A stretch of DNA of 64,000 nt from a virus, in the IMG/VR virus record IMGVR_UViG_3300043788_000049, positions 1 through 64,000 of that record, one strand, 5' to 3'. The notes below the pieces were generated by a model. That model was given only the letters and a program-made list of their open reading frames with translations, did no database searches and was not told the DNA's origin. This document shows, one piece after another, positions 41,337 through 49,375 of this stretch. A program made the translations under genes and the position numbers. Numbering within the stretch: the first letter of the stretch is position 1; each line of letters opens with the position of its first letter.

Positions 41337-41516
41337 TTAGTGCCTCGCCTTGGCGAAGGTTTGGGCCAAGGTCGCCATCCGACGAATGCGAGGGTTCTTC
41401 GAGTTCTTGGCTTCAGCCACGCGCGCTGCGGGGATTTTCTGGCCCATCGGAACGCCAAGGGCCCGGTGTAATCCACCAGGGTGCCGCACGGCACCTGACA
41501 TCCAACCTTTGGCCAT
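41337..41516 (-). CDS. Small conserved phage protein (59 aa)
   Basis: [20 protein letters not shown] then [20 protein letters not shown] is a widespread phage family with the KHPGALHRALGV-type core; function unknown. It overlaps the upstream stop (TGATG). The two small conserved proteins are neighbours in other phages too. Confidence 0.7.
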   Translation of the reverse strand: MAKGWMSGAVRHPGGLHRALGVPMGQKIPAARVAEAKNSKNPRIRRMATLAQTFAKARH

Positions 41517-42124
41517 CAGAAGCCCTCCGGTTCGGGGATCTTTACCCAAGCATTACAGCACGCCGCGCCTTCAATTGTCTTATCGAGATCGAAAACCTCG
41601 GGCAACGCCTCGTTGAGCGCCTGATAAAGTTCGCATTCTGGAATGCCGGTCCCATCGCCATCCATGTCAGCCATCCGACAGTGCTGGCAGCGGACGCGAG
41701 TGTCGTAGACGTAGCCGGCCGTCGAGGGCGACACGGCACCGCGCAGGCCACGAGCAAGCTCTGCGGCGTTCGAGTCAACGATCGCTTGGCATGGCACACC
41801 GACAGCCCAAGGTTGCCAGAACCCGCAAGACGAATCGTCGGTCACTGAAAATTCGCTGCCAAGCAGGACGCATCTGGCTCCGCGGACCGTGCCGTGCATG
41901 GAAGCTTCTGGGACGAATTGGGCACAATTCGAGCACTGGCCAAAATATCCCTTCCCGTCGAAGCCATCGCGCGGGGCCATATACAAAAACACGCTCCGAT
42001 CCAGCCTTGGCTCGGCCTTGACGGGCTCCTCGCCGGCTTCGTTCTCGGCCGGAGCGCGGCGGCCGAGGTTAGATCCTGGTCTGACGGTGACGCGGACCGG
42101 GGTTGCGGCGAGGGGGCGGGCCAT
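41516..42124 (-). CDS. Cys-rich hypothetical protein (202 aa)
   Basis: FGQCSNCAQFVPEAS, RCVLLG, SSCGFWQPW form a four-Cys set in the N-terminal half; VRCQHCRMADMDGDG and ECELYQ add more. It could bind a metal or an iron-sulfur cluster. Not recognised. TGATG overlap on both sides. Confidence 0.58.
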   Translation of the reverse strand: MARPLAATPVRVTVRPGSNLGRRAPAENEAGEEPVKAEPRLDRSVFLYMAPRDGFDGKGYFGQCSNCAQFVPEASMHGTVRGARCVLLGSEFSVTDDSSCGFWQPWAVGVPCQAIVDSNAAELARGLRGAVSPSTAGYVYDTRVRCQHCRMADMDGDGTGIPECELYQALNEALPEVFDLDKTIEGAACCNAWVKIPEPEGF

Positions 42125-42324
42125 CAGGCGTCTTCCTTTTCGTCAGGATCAGGCGCGGGGACGATGATAAAGCCGGCCAGATAGAGCCGCATCAGAATTT
42201 TGTCTGTGGCTCTGAGCAATCCCGTCCGCTCTGGCTTCGTTTCAATCTCGGTGTTGATGGCGTCAGCCAGGGCTATGCGCGCGGCCGCGCCGTGCCGGAC
42301 CCGATCAGTCTTGACGTCGCTCAT
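42124..42324 (-). CDS. Small hypothetical protein (66 aa)
   Basis: MSDVKTDRVRHGAAARIALA then DAINTEIETKPERTGLLRAT; helical. Start inside the end of the lipoprotein gene upstream. Not recognised. Confidence 0.55.
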   Translation of the reverse strand: MSDVKTDRVRHGAAARIALADAINTEIETKPERTGLLRATDKILMRLYLAGFIIVPAPDPDEKEDA

Positions 42325-42466
42325 CTGGATGCCTGTGGATGCCGAACTGGTGGGGATGGTGCTTGTCCCACTCGTATTGGACGACCGCGCCGCCACCGAA
42401 CGCAGCCACAGCGCAGCCGCCAAGCGTGACCGAGAGAAATGCGCAGATGATCAGGAGCCTCATCAT
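42305..42466 (-). CDS. Small lipoprotein (53 aa)
   Basis: MMRLLIICAFLSVTLGGCAV is a lipoprotein signal (lipobox LGGC, Cys18). Mature part short with His (DKHHPHQFGIHRHPDE). Start in the ATGATG overlap with the gene upstream. Could be a small outer-membrane spanin or a superinfection factor; not decided. Confidence 0.55.
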   Translation of the reverse strand: MMRLLIICAFLSVTLGGCAVAAFGGGAVVQYEWDKHHPHQFGIHRHPDERRQD

Positions 42467-42705
42467 TCCCTCTCCATTTCGGCGATCATCATAACCGCGA
42501 TCTGAGTATAGAGGATGGAGCCTTCATTAAGGTGATGCTTTGTCGCGAAGATTTCCTCTTTGTCCGCCAGGATGGTCCAGATGAAAAGTCCGTCACGGTC
42601 GCTATCGAAGCCCGCAACCAGGGTATCGGCGACCCGATCGGGGACATGGCGCTTGCGCAGCTCCACCCCGACCTTGGCCTCCAGGACGTTGTGGCGCCCT
42701 ATCAT
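42463..42705 (-). CDS. Small hypothetical protein (80 aa)
   Basis: MIGRHNVLEAKVGVELRKRH, VADTLVAGFDSDRDGLFIWT; alpha/beta. Four-base overlap with the Acb2-like gene upstream. Not recognised. Confidence 0.55.
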   Translation of the reverse strand: MIGRHNVLEAKVGVELRKRHVPDRVADTLVAGFDSDRDGLFIWTILADKEEIFATKHHLNEGSILYTQIAVMMIAEMERE

Positions 42706-42902
42706 TTGAACAAAAGCGCCCTGACAGCCGCATCTTTTGCTTCCAATAACTTCCGTAGGGCGACCGTGCGCTCCGGATTCCGGGGCAGGCCCTCAATAAG
42801 CCTGTTCGCCAGGTCGCCAAATGGCTTGCTGACCTCCTGCAGCCCTGGCGGCAGGTGGTTGTAGCCGAAGAACTGCATAATCGGTTCGTTTTCTTCTGAC
42901 AT
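42702..42902 (-). CDS. acb2: Acb2-like anti-CBASS cyclic-nucleotide sponge (66 aa)
   Basis: IMQFFGYNHLPPGLQEVSKP, FGDLANRLIEGLPRNPERT, VALRKLLEAKDAAVRALLF match the conserved helical hairpin of the Acb2/Tad1 family, which binds cyclic di- and trinucleotide signals and so blocks CBASS. The family's first residues vary; here they are short. The gene is in an accessory operon with no other recognised CBASS-related gene. Confidence 0.8.
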   Translation of the reverse strand: MSEENEPIMQFFGYNHLPPGLQEVSKPFGDLANRLIEGLPRNPERTVALRKLLEAKDAAVRALLFK

Positions 42903-43114
42903 CAGGCTTTTCCTTTCATCATCGCGCCCAGCGCCGCGAGGCCGGCGAAGGTCCGGCGCATGGCCGCCTGCCGGTCCTTCTCAGACTGCGGCTTAGGAGG
43001 CTTGCCCATTGTCGCCATCGTGGCCGGCTGGGCCGGCTTCGATGTGACCTTGGGAGGACCCATGAGGGCCGATGTCTGGGAGGGGACGAAGGCTTTCTGC
43101 GGGGCCAGATCCAA
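42902..43114 (-). CDS. Small hypothetical protein (70 aa, TTG start)
   Basis: Starts at TTG (43112-43114) behind an excellent AAAGGAGG site. Pro/Lys/Met-rich, helical end (AAMRRTFAGLAALGAMMKG). Not recognised. Confidence 0.58.
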   Translation of the reverse strand: MDLAPQKAFVPSQTSALMGPPKVTSKPAQPATMATMGKPPKPQSEKDRQAAMRRTFAGLAALGAMMKGKA

Positions 43115-43125
43115 GGCGGCCTCCT

Positions 43126-43311
43126 TTAGGGCTTGAGGGCGCCCGCCGCGGCGATCCGCGCCAGATTGACCGCGATTCCGCCGAGCAAATCGATCAAATT
43201 CTCGACGGTCGCCACATAGGAAGGATCGGATTGTCCCGCGAGCGCGACAGCTTCAGCTTTCAGCTTTGCAACGACAGCATCAACGGCGTCAGGCGTAATC
43301 GGCGTGTTCAT
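43126..43311 (-). CDS. Small helical protein (61 aa)
   Basis: MNTPITPDAVDAVVAKLKAE then AVALAGQSDPSYVATVENLI; Ala/Val-rich helices. Not recognised. Confidence 0.55.
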   Translation of the reverse strand: MNTPITPDAVDAVVAKLKAEAVALAGQSDPSYVATVENLIDLLGGIAVNLARIAAAGALKP

Positions 43312-43336
43312 TTGCGTCACCTGTGTTTTAAAGCTT

Positions 43337-43639
43337 TTAGCCCAGCGCTTTCTCCGTGCGCCCGAGAGCCTCTTCAATTCGGCTCAAGTGCGCGTGAGAG
43401 TGTTCGACAATCGACCCGAGAGTCTCATGCAGTCCGTTCGGAACCGGAGTGGGTGCATTGCCGGGTTTTTCCGCCTGCTGCGGATATACGCCGCCTACGC
43501 GACTTGCGACCCTCTCGGCAGCATTAGCCAATTCAGTGATGCGGTCGATCACAGATTTCAACGCCAGGATGCGACCGGCTACGGTATTTTGGTCTACCGG
43601 AGCACTCGCCGTTTGTAGATTTGAATATTCAGCAGCCAT
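43337..43639 (-). CDS. Helical hypothetical protein (100 aa)
   Basis: NTVAGRILALKSVIDRITEL, ANAAERVASRVGGVY and a coiled-coil end (LSRIEEALGRTEKAL). Not recognised. Confidence 0.58.
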   Translation of the reverse strand: MAAEYSNLQTASAPVDQNTVAGRILALKSVIDRITELANAAERVASRVGGVYPQQAEKPGNAPTPVPNGLHETLGSIVEHSHAHLSRIEEALGRTEKALG

Positions 43640-43651
43640 TTTGTGCCCTCG

Positions 43652-43735
43652 TCAGTAATGCAGGATATAGCCCAGCAGGAATACCGTGGCGACCATCGGC
43701 AGCAGGAAGGCGTAGACGATCGCCACGTAAATCAT
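43652..43735 (-). CDS. Tiny membrane peptide (27 aa)
   Basis: MIYVAIVYAFLLPMVATVFL then LGYILHY: a single transmembrane helix. It begins five bases after the stop of the His-rich secreted protein. Confidence 0.5.
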   Translation of the reverse strand: MIYVAIVYAFLLPMVATVFLLGYILHY

Positions 43736-43739
43736 AGCA

Positions 43740-44042
43740 TCACCAGCAGAGGCCGAATAGGCCGCAAGGCGCGCTCTTGGGCTCCGGCTTTGCGACTACC
43801 GGGGTTGTCTCGGGAGGATAGTGGTCGTGGTGATGGCGATGATGATGGTGGTGATCCCGATCGCGGTCATGGTGGTGGTGGTGACGTCCATCTCGGTCGT
43901 GGTCGTGATGCCCCCGGTGCCCGTGGTGATGCCCTTCATGATGACCCCAATGGCCCTCGCCCTTACCCTTGCCGTGGTGGGCAAGAGCCGGCGAGGCAAC
44001 TGCCAAGGTGAGAATAGCAGCGCAAGCAAGTAGTCTTTTCAT
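43740..44042 (-). CDS. His-rich secreted protein (100 aa)
   Basis: MKRLLACAAILTLAVASPAL is a signal peptide (AHH after cleavage near 21). The mature part (22-76) is almost all His, Asp, Arg and Gly, and ends with a Cys pair (CGLFGLC). A metal-chelating role in the periplasm is likely; it might protect the phage or cell from metals, or bind envelope lipids. ATGA overlap with the methyltransferase gene. Confidence 0.7.
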   Translation of the reverse strand: MKRLLACAAILTLAVASPALAHHGKGKGEGHWGHHEGHHHGHRGHHDHDRDGRHHHHHDRDRDHHHHHRHHHDHYPPETTPVVAKPEPKSAPCGLFGLCW

Positions 44043-44875
44043 ATGGTTAAGTCTCCTTTGAGCTGGGAATATCCCCTGTCGTCTACACCCGGAACCACAC
44101 GCAACACAGAACTAGCTTTAAACGTCGCCGCGATATGCCGCGCGAGCGGCAACGGTATCTTAGCGATCATGGCGCTAGCAGCTTTTCGGGCCGGGCTCTT
44201 GCTACTGCACATGCGGGACAATGATGGCTGGGATTGGTTTAACCAATCCCCTCCTTGTTTGATGCCATCGGCAAGAGCGTCCCGGCCATTTGCGGCATAG
44301 GGCCCGAACCAAGAGCCATTGCCGCCGTTCTTCACGCCTTCCCTCGCCTGTCTACCGGCAATGCGCGTAAAGTCTTGGCCGCGCTTGGTTTGGTCGCTCC
44401 AGTTCATGCCGGATGTTTTGTAAGAGTGACCTATCGGCATAAGCGCTGGTATGTCGCCCCATAGGTAGAACGAGCCGAAGTTCCAGCGCGCGCGACCGAC
44501 CCATTTCTGAGCGCCACGCACGTTCTCGACGATCAGCGGAATATGCCGCCCAGCCGCATCGCAAGCCTCGCGCTGAATGCGAAAGCACGCCTCGAATAGT
44601 GTGTTATCAGGCGGCGGAAGCGCCTTCGCCTTCTTCCAAGGCATGGCGCGGTAGCTGTAGGCTTGGCACGGCGGCGAGGCGACGATCAGCGCTACATCCC
44701 TGAATTGGCTGCCGTGGAGCGTCAGCACGTCTTGGAGCACGAGCTGGCCCGGATAGCGATGGCCGCCATATTCGTGGCGTTCGATGTCGAACCCGATGAC
44801 ATCGTAGCCCTCGGCGAGAAGACCATCGGTCCAGCCGCCGAGCCCGCAGAACAGATCAATCGCGAGCGGCTTCAT
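44039..44875 (-). CDS. DNA (cytosine-5) methyltransferase-like protein (278 aa)
   Basis: DLFCGLGGWTDGLLAEG (motif I, 7-23), SPPCQAYSY with catalytic Cys70 and ENVRG at 117-121 are the hallmark motifs of C5 methyltransferases. The C-terminal motif region is short. It probably protects phage DNA from host restriction. ATGA overlap with the HTH gene upstream. Confidence 0.85.
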   Translation of the reverse strand: MKPLAIDLFCGLGGWTDGLLAEGYDVIGFDIERHEYGGHRYPGQLVLQDVLTLHGSQFRDVALIVASPPCQAYSYRAMPWKKAKALPPPDNTLFEACFRIQREACDAAGRHIPLIVENVRGAQKWVGRARWNFGSFYLWGDIPALMPIGHSYKTSGMNWSDQTKRGQDFTRIAGRQAREGVKNGGNGSWFGPYAANGRDALADGIKQGGDWLNQSQPSLSRMCSSKSPARKAASAMIAKIPLPLARHIAATFKASSVLRVVPGVDDRGYSQLKGDLTI

Positions 44876-45183
44876 GGCTGACACCGGAGAACCGCGCGCA
44901 AATCCGCCAACCCTATCTCCCCCCTGGCGAAAGCCTTGGCCGCCTCGCGCGCCGCCGCAGCGTCGTAGAGGCGTCGTGGCTGGCGCGGCTTGCGCTCAAC
45001 CTTGGCAGGCTTCGGCTTACGCGCCCAATGCTGGCCCCTCGCGTCCACCAAGCGGCCGTTCAGCACCCGCCGGACCTGCGATTTCGATACCCCCACATGC
45101 CGGGCGATCGCCCCATTGCTCCAGCCCTCCTCGCGGAGTTCGCGGGCGGTCTGATGCCAGGGGATGGCGGCTCTATCGAGCAT
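44872..45183 (-). CDS. HTH-domain protein (103 aa)
   Basis: MLDRAAIPWHQTARELREEG then WSNGAIARHVGVSKSQVRRV is a resolvase/homeodomain-like helix-turn-helix. A basic linker and helical end follow. It lies between the two methyltransferase genes and may regulate them. Confidence 0.65.
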   Translation of the reverse strand: MLDRAAIPWHQTARELREEGWSNGAIARHVGVSKSQVRRVLNGRLVDARGQHWARKPKPAKVERKPRQPRRLYDAAAAREAAKAFARGEIGLADLRAVLRCQP

Positions 45184-45775
45184 CAAACTTCGTCTTCTCG
45201 TTGCCCCAGACTGTCCAGCCTGAGCGGGATTGACGGCCGAAAAGTTCGAGATACGGCCCAGAGACCAAGCGCTCAATGCGCTCCTGGACGCAATCCGGTT
45301 TGCGACTGTGCTCGCGACGGGGCTCGATAATAGCCTGCCTAACCCCAGAATCGCGGCGCTTCGGCTTGCCTCGCGTTGCCAACAAACAGATTTCGGAATT
45401 TGAGCGCGTCCAATAACCGAGCGTCATATGCGGGTCGATGTCGTCGCGGAACATATCGATTTGGCCAGCATGGGCCTTTACCCAGCAAAAACCGCAAGTC
45501 TTGTATTCAAAGCCCCACGCCTTGATCGTTCGGAACGACCATTCGATGACCGGCCAGCACGTCCAGAGGAACAGCACGCAATCGTCAGCGGCCAAATCGG
45601 CAACCGGGAGCGCGTTCAATTCATGCTCGCGCATGACCTCGTAATGAGGACCGACTGCGCGCGAAGCATAGGCTGCAGGCGTTTTCTCAGAGCGTCCGCC
45701 CCACCACAAATTGAAGGCCCACGGCGGATCGGCCAAGATCGCCCCAAACTTGCCCGCCGGGAGAGGATCAATCAT
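45173..45775 (-). CDS. MT-A70 family DNA adenine methyltransferase (200 aa)
   Basis: GAILADPPWAFNLWWGG (DPPW at 16-19), LFLWTCWPVIEWSF, WGFEYKTCGFCWVK and GYWTRSNSEICLLATRGKP are the usual MT-A70 motifs. N6-adenine methylation would help phage DNA evade restriction. The start at 45775 shares ATGA with the HNH gene upstream. Confidence 0.88.
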   Translation of the reverse strand: MIDPLPAGKFGAILADPPWAFNLWWGGRSEKTPAAYASRAVGPHYEVMREHELNALPVADLAADDCVLFLWTCWPVIEWSFRTIKAWGFEYKTCGFCWVKAHAGQIDMFRDDIDPHMTLGYWTRSNSEICLLATRGKPKRRDSGVRQAIIEPRREHSRKPDCVQERIERLVSGPYLELFGRQSRSGWTVWGNEKTKFDAR

Positions 45776-46146
45776 TTGCGTCCGCGCTTCGGAAATGACC
45801 TCGACGGCCACTTCGACTTCGGCTTTTCCCGCCCCGGCTCTTTGGCCAGGAGCCGGGCGCGGAAGGCGGCTTGCTCTTTCGTGAGCCGCTTCGCCTTGGC
45901 GGCATTAGCGATGTCGGAGCCAGCAGTCGTTGCCGGCGAGCCGAAGGTCTTGAGTGTGTGGCAGTATTTGTGGACCGCCCGGAGGTTAGCCAGATCGTCG
46001 GCGCCGCCGATAGACAAAGCGATTTCGTGGTCAAAATCACAGTTATCCAGAGCCCCGATCCGCAAGCCGCATAGCGGGCAGATGGCCTGACGCGCCAGGA
46101 CCGAGGCTCTCGCCAAAACGCCCCAATGCCGGCGCTTGCGCTTCAC
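45772..46146 (-). CDS. HNH endonuclease (124 aa, GTG start)
   Basis: AICPLCGLRIG, CDFDHEIALSIGGADDLANL and HKYCHTLKT form a complete HNH motif with a Cys-based zinc site. The GTG at 46144-46146 makes a GTGA overlap upstream. It could be a phage packaging- or recombination-associated nuclease; the C-terminal part is basic. Confidence 0.82.
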   Translation of the reverse strand: MKRKRRHWGVLARASVLARQAICPLCGLRIGALDNCDFDHEIALSIGGADDLANLRAVHKYCHTLKTFGSPATTAGSDIANAAKAKRLTKEQAAFRARLLAKEPGREKPKSKWPSRSFPKRGRK

Positions 46147-46625
46147 GGGTCGTCTTGCCTCGCTATTCCCATGTCCATGCGCGCCTTGGACCCCTCCAGC
46201 ATCTTGACCGCCACCGCCCGGAAGGCGTCGTAGGCCGCCAGGAACTCCTGCCGCTGCTCCGTGGTCATTTCGAGGCTTGTCGGGCCGTAGATGGAAACCC
46301 AATGATTGACGCCACCCTCGGTGGTGTTGAACTCCAGGCAGCGCTGGACGGGCGGGGGTGCGGGTTGTGACGCGATTGCAGGGTGCCTAACTGTTTGCTC
46401 CGCGACGACCTTTCGCATTTCTGCCTCTAACCCCCTCTCGGCGGCGATGAGCTGTGCGCTCAGACCGTCAGCCAACGGCAGTCCATTACGGAGGGCCGGA
46501 CGCACTTTCGTGGCATTGAACATCTGCGGTTTTCTCCTGAGTCGGGCCCCTATTTGATCGGCCCATAGGGCGACCGCCAGCAGGACCCCGATGGCGGCGG
46601 TGATGGCCCAATGGGCGGAGGTCAT
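46143..46625 (-). CDS. Membrane-anchored hypothetical protein (160 aa)
   Basis: MTSAHWAITAAIGVLLAVAL is an N-terminal transmembrane helix. The remainder is helical with a Pro-rich linker. Not recognised. ATGA overlap with the recT-like gene. Confidence 0.55.
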   Translation of the reverse strand: MTSAHWAITAAIGVLLAVALWADQIGARLRRKPQMFNATKVRPALRNGLPLADGLSAQLIAAERGLEAEMRKVVAEQTVRHPAIASQPAPPPVQRCLEFNTTEGGVNHWVSIYGPTSLEMTTEQRQEFLAAYDAFRAVAVKMLEGSKARMDMGIARQDDP

Positions 46626-47695
46626 GCGTGTCCTTCCAGTTCCTTCTTTCTTGCCTCGATGATCGCCAGCGCCTCGTGCTCGACGTCACTAGTCATATTG
46701 GGGAGGGAGTTGCGGAGCTTGCGCTGGGCCGGTTGTTTCCACCAACGGTCCAGTTCACCCCGATCCGTAATCCGCCCGATCGTGAGAAAAACATAGTTCG
46801 GATAATCCTGACCGGTTCGCGCCTCGATCACATCCGCTAACGGGCCAGCGGGGACGGCTGGGTCCGCGTCAGCCGCCCCCGTCACGCCCGCGGAAGGCTC
46901 CAGAGCAGGGGTAGGACCCTGGGCTTCCGCGGGCGCTGGCGATGCTCCCTTGTCGATCGTGGAAGGAGCGCTCGCTTCGGTCGCCGGAGCGCTTTGCTCC
47001 AGCGTTTGGTGGACATGGTCGGCATTGAAGCCCGCGCGCGCCGCAGCGGCGGGGCTGAGCCGGCCGAGCACGTTCGTCTTGGGGGTCACATCCTTGGCGT
47101 TGTCGGCGCCGATCGCCGAATCCTCAAGCTCGTCCTTACCGTAGGCACCCAGGAGAATATCTGGGCAATAGCGCCGGCACCATGCGCGCGCCGCCATATA
47201 TGCCTGCTGTTGGTCGGGATCATTCTTCCAAAGCGGTGAATTTTTTGGGTTAATGTCCTTGAACTTTGGTGTCCGATATTCGAGGGCGTCGACCTCGCCC
47301 TTCATGTGGCCGGTGCAGATGCAGACGCGCTCTGGCCCTTCGCCTTCATAGGTAAACCGCAGGCGTTGTTTCAATGGAGCCCGGCGCTCGATGACGGCAT
47401 GAAGAAGCTGGGCAAAATATCCTATCTGATCGTTGACGACATAAGACATTCGGGCAAGCGCAAAAGGCGAAAACCCCCACTCGTCCGCCTGAACGCAGAT
47501 AGCCAAACACGATCCTATGTTACCACGTAAATAGAGCGGGACTGCCTTGTCGGAGACGGCCATTAACCGCGAGAAATCCATCATCTCGGCGACGTTCTTG
47601 AACGAAATGCCGCCGACCTTATCGTCAATTTTGATAAGAGCTGTCTTTTCCTGATCGATTTTGCTCTCGATAGCTAAAACACGGTTGTCGCTCAT
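46622..47695 (-). CDS. recT: RecT-family single-strand annealing protein (357 aa)
   Basis: NIGSCLAICVQADEWGFSPF, ALARMSYVVNDQIGYFAQLL, HAVIERRAPLKQRLRF, NPKNSPLWKNDPDQQQAYMA and WCRRYCPDILLG are RecT core sequences. A Pro/Ala-rich linker (230-290) leads to a C-terminal helical domain. It pairs with the exonuclease encoded upstream. Start shares ATGA with the stop of the HNH-AP2 gene, and the first 150 bases are AT-richer than the rest. Confidence 0.87.
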   Translation of the reverse strand: MSDNRVLAIESKIDQEKTALIKIDDKVGGISFKNVAEMMDFSRLMAVSDKAVPLYLRGNIGSCLAICVQADEWGFSPFALARMSYVVNDQIGYFAQLLHAVIERRAPLKQRLRFTYEGEGPERVCICTGHMKGEVDALEYRTPKFKDINPKNSPLWKNDPDQQQAYMAARAWCRRYCPDILLGAYGKDELEDSAIGADNAKDVTPKTNVLGRLSPAAAARAGFNADHVHQTLEQSAPATEASAPSTIDKGASPAPAEAQGPTPALEPSAGVTGAADADPAVPAGPLADVIEARTGQDYPNYVFLTIGRITDRGELDRWWKQPAQRKLRNSLPNMTSDVEHEALAIIEARKKELEGHA

Positions 47696-48249
47696 TGTTG
47701 CCCCCATTTGCCCCAATATTTTACGGCCGCTGCGGAATACGCAGCGCTTGCTTCTTCCGGCGTTCCAAATGCGCCAAGATGGATGAGCGTGCCGTTAATT
47801 CTTATCTTCGCGTGCCACCGCACGGTCTTCCTAACGGCTCGAAAAACACCCCTAAATCCAGACGTATTGTCGATTTGCTTGTTGCGGTTGCGAGCGTTTT
47901 CAACCTGCGTTGCAGGTCTAAGATTTTTCCACCTATTGTCAGACTTAACCCGGTTTATATGATCAATTTCGGCGATCGGCCATTCGCCGGTAATTATCAG
48001 CCAGATTAAGCGATGCGCTAGATACAGCCGACGCTTAATCTGGACCGCGACATACCCCTTTTTACCAATGGTGCCAGCAATTTGCCCAGCCCACCTTTTG
48101 CGCCACCACAAAAGCTTTCGGCCAGTAAACCCAGGCCATTCTTTCCACCGTAAAATTCCTGTTTCGCTTTCATATTCCAATATTGACCTGACAAATTGCG
48201 CCGACAGGTCGCTCTTCAATGGCTGGCCGTTATTGGCGAGAGCAGTCAT
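47692..48249 (-). CDS. HNH homing endonuclease with AP2 domain (185 aa)
   Basis: ESETGILRWKEWPGF, LAHRLIWLIITGEWPIAEID, HINRVKSDNRWKNLRPATQV (HNH), then AP2: SGFRGVFRAVRKTVRWHAKI, LGAFGTPEEASAAY. It is wedged between exonuclease and RecT genes with ATGA overlaps on both sides. Markedly AT-rich compared with its neighbours. Confidence 0.88.
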   Translation of the reverse strand: MTALANNGQPLKSDLSAQFVRSILEYESETGILRWKEWPGFTGRKLLWWRKRWAGQIAGTIGKKGYVAVQIKRRLYLAHRLIWLIITGEWPIAEIDHINRVKSDNRWKNLRPATQVENARNRNKQIDNTSGFRGVFRAVRKTVRWHAKIRINGTLIHLGAFGTPEEASAAYSAAAVKYWGKWGQQ

Positions 48250-49184
48250 TCCCCTTCCATCCTTAGCTTTTGCTCGATCACGCCGCGGCGGCGCTCGCTT
48301 ATTTCCAGATATTGAACTTCCTCTTGATTTCCCCCAGGGCCAGCCCACAGGCCCGAGTTGAACGCCTTGACGAAACGCTCCAGGGCAAAATGGTTTTGCT
48401 TTTCCCCTAAAACCAGATCGTGCGGCTTGAGCGTGACCATCCGAGCCGAATAGGGAGGGGTCTTGCGGACGAAGTAGAAGGAGAAGTCCTCGATCTCCTG
48501 ACCGAATAAAATCCGGTGGCCCTCCGCGACTAATGCAGCTTGTTGCTGATAATTATATTCCCCGACGGTGCGAACGAGATCGTCCCACTTCACGCTCTGG
48601 GTTGTCTTGAGATCCAAGTAGTTGCCCGAATCAGTCGGGATGACGTCGGGCCGCGCGAGCAGCCAGATCCCCGTGCTCTCGTCCTGCCATGCCATGGTCA
48701 TTTCTATCAAACCATTGAGCACTCCCGCGCGCACCAGGGGCAGCTTGCCCAGCCCCGTCGCCATGCCTTTGATGTCCTCGACCATGTCGGGCGTCAGGAC
48801 GGTCAGGTCCGCCTCGGCGGCCTCGACGAGCCACTTCTTGCATTTGAGAGAATTGCCGCTCCATGGCTTCTCGTTGCCCTTCTCGTCCGTGTAGGTTTCC
48901 GGCCGGATGACGAAGCTCTTGCGAAACTCGGATTCCCCCATGAGCAAATGGTGGGTCGCGCGCCCGATGATGAGGTCTTTGTTCTCGGGCTTCTCGATCC
49001 GCTCCGGGTTGTAGGGCGAAAACGCCCAATAGTCGGCCTCCGAATCATCGAAGATTGTGCGGAGACTGGACGAGGACAGGGTGGGACCGACGCAAAGTCG
49101 TCCACTATGATAAGCGGAAATTCCTACGTTCGAATAAACGCCGGGCCTGTCGATGGGCTGGCCGGACCAGGGGATGATCTTCAT
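48246..49184 (-). CDS. RecE-like PD-(D/E)XK exonuclease (312 aa)
   Basis: GVYSNVGISAYHSGRLCVGP, TLSSSSLRTIFDDSEADYW, IGRATHHLLMGESEF, WLLARPDVIPTDSGNYLDLK and QQAALVAEGHRILFG follow the RecE/Exo VIII-like nuclease layout (DUF3799 type), with the PD and DLK residues as active site. It would resect double-strand ends for the annealing protein. Confidence 0.85.
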   Translation of the reverse strand: MKIIPWSGQPIDRPGVYSNVGISAYHSGRLCVGPTLSSSSLRTIFDDSEADYWAFSPYNPERIEKPENKDLIIGRATHHLLMGESEFRKSFVIRPETYTDEKGNEKPWSGNSLKCKKWLVEAAEADLTVLTPDMVEDIKGMATGLGKLPLVRAGVLNGLIEMTMAWQDESTGIWLLARPDVIPTDSGNYLDLKTTQSVKWDDLVRTVGEYNYQQQAALVAEGHRILFGQEIEDFSFYFVRKTPPYSARMVTLKPHDLVLGEKQNHFALERFVKAFNSGLWAGPGGNQEEVQYLEISERRRGVIEQKLRMEGE

Positions 49185-49375
49185 CGCCTTGCCCACAGCA
49201 CGAGAAACGGCAGGCCGGTCACGGCGCACAAGACTAGCCCGAACAAAAAGCCGGGGATGCCGTGATGAAGGCAATATTCAGCTATTTGGAACCCATCGAC
49301 GATGTCCGTGACAAACAAAACGAACATGGAAAGCACGGCAGTCATTATCCAAGCACCCAATAGATCTCTTTTCAT
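49181..49375 (-). CDS. Small membrane protein (64 aa)
   Basis: Two hydrophobic segments: LGAWIMTAVLSMFVLFVTDI and GIPGFLFGLVLCAVTGLPFL. ATGA overlaps with both neighbours. Not recognised. Confidence 0.6.
   Translation of the reverse strand: MKRDLLGAWIMTAVLSMFVLFVTDIVDGFQIAEYCLHHGIPGFLFGLVLCAVTGLPFLVLWARR

Noticed and set aside
41201-41848. A 215-codon plus-strand frame
   Set aside because: Antisense to three minus-strand genes with recognised phage motifs.
43797-43990. Repetitive His/Asp codons resembling short tandem repeats or a CRISPR array
   Set aside because: No regular repeat-spacer period; it is low-complexity coding sequence of the His-rich secreted protein.
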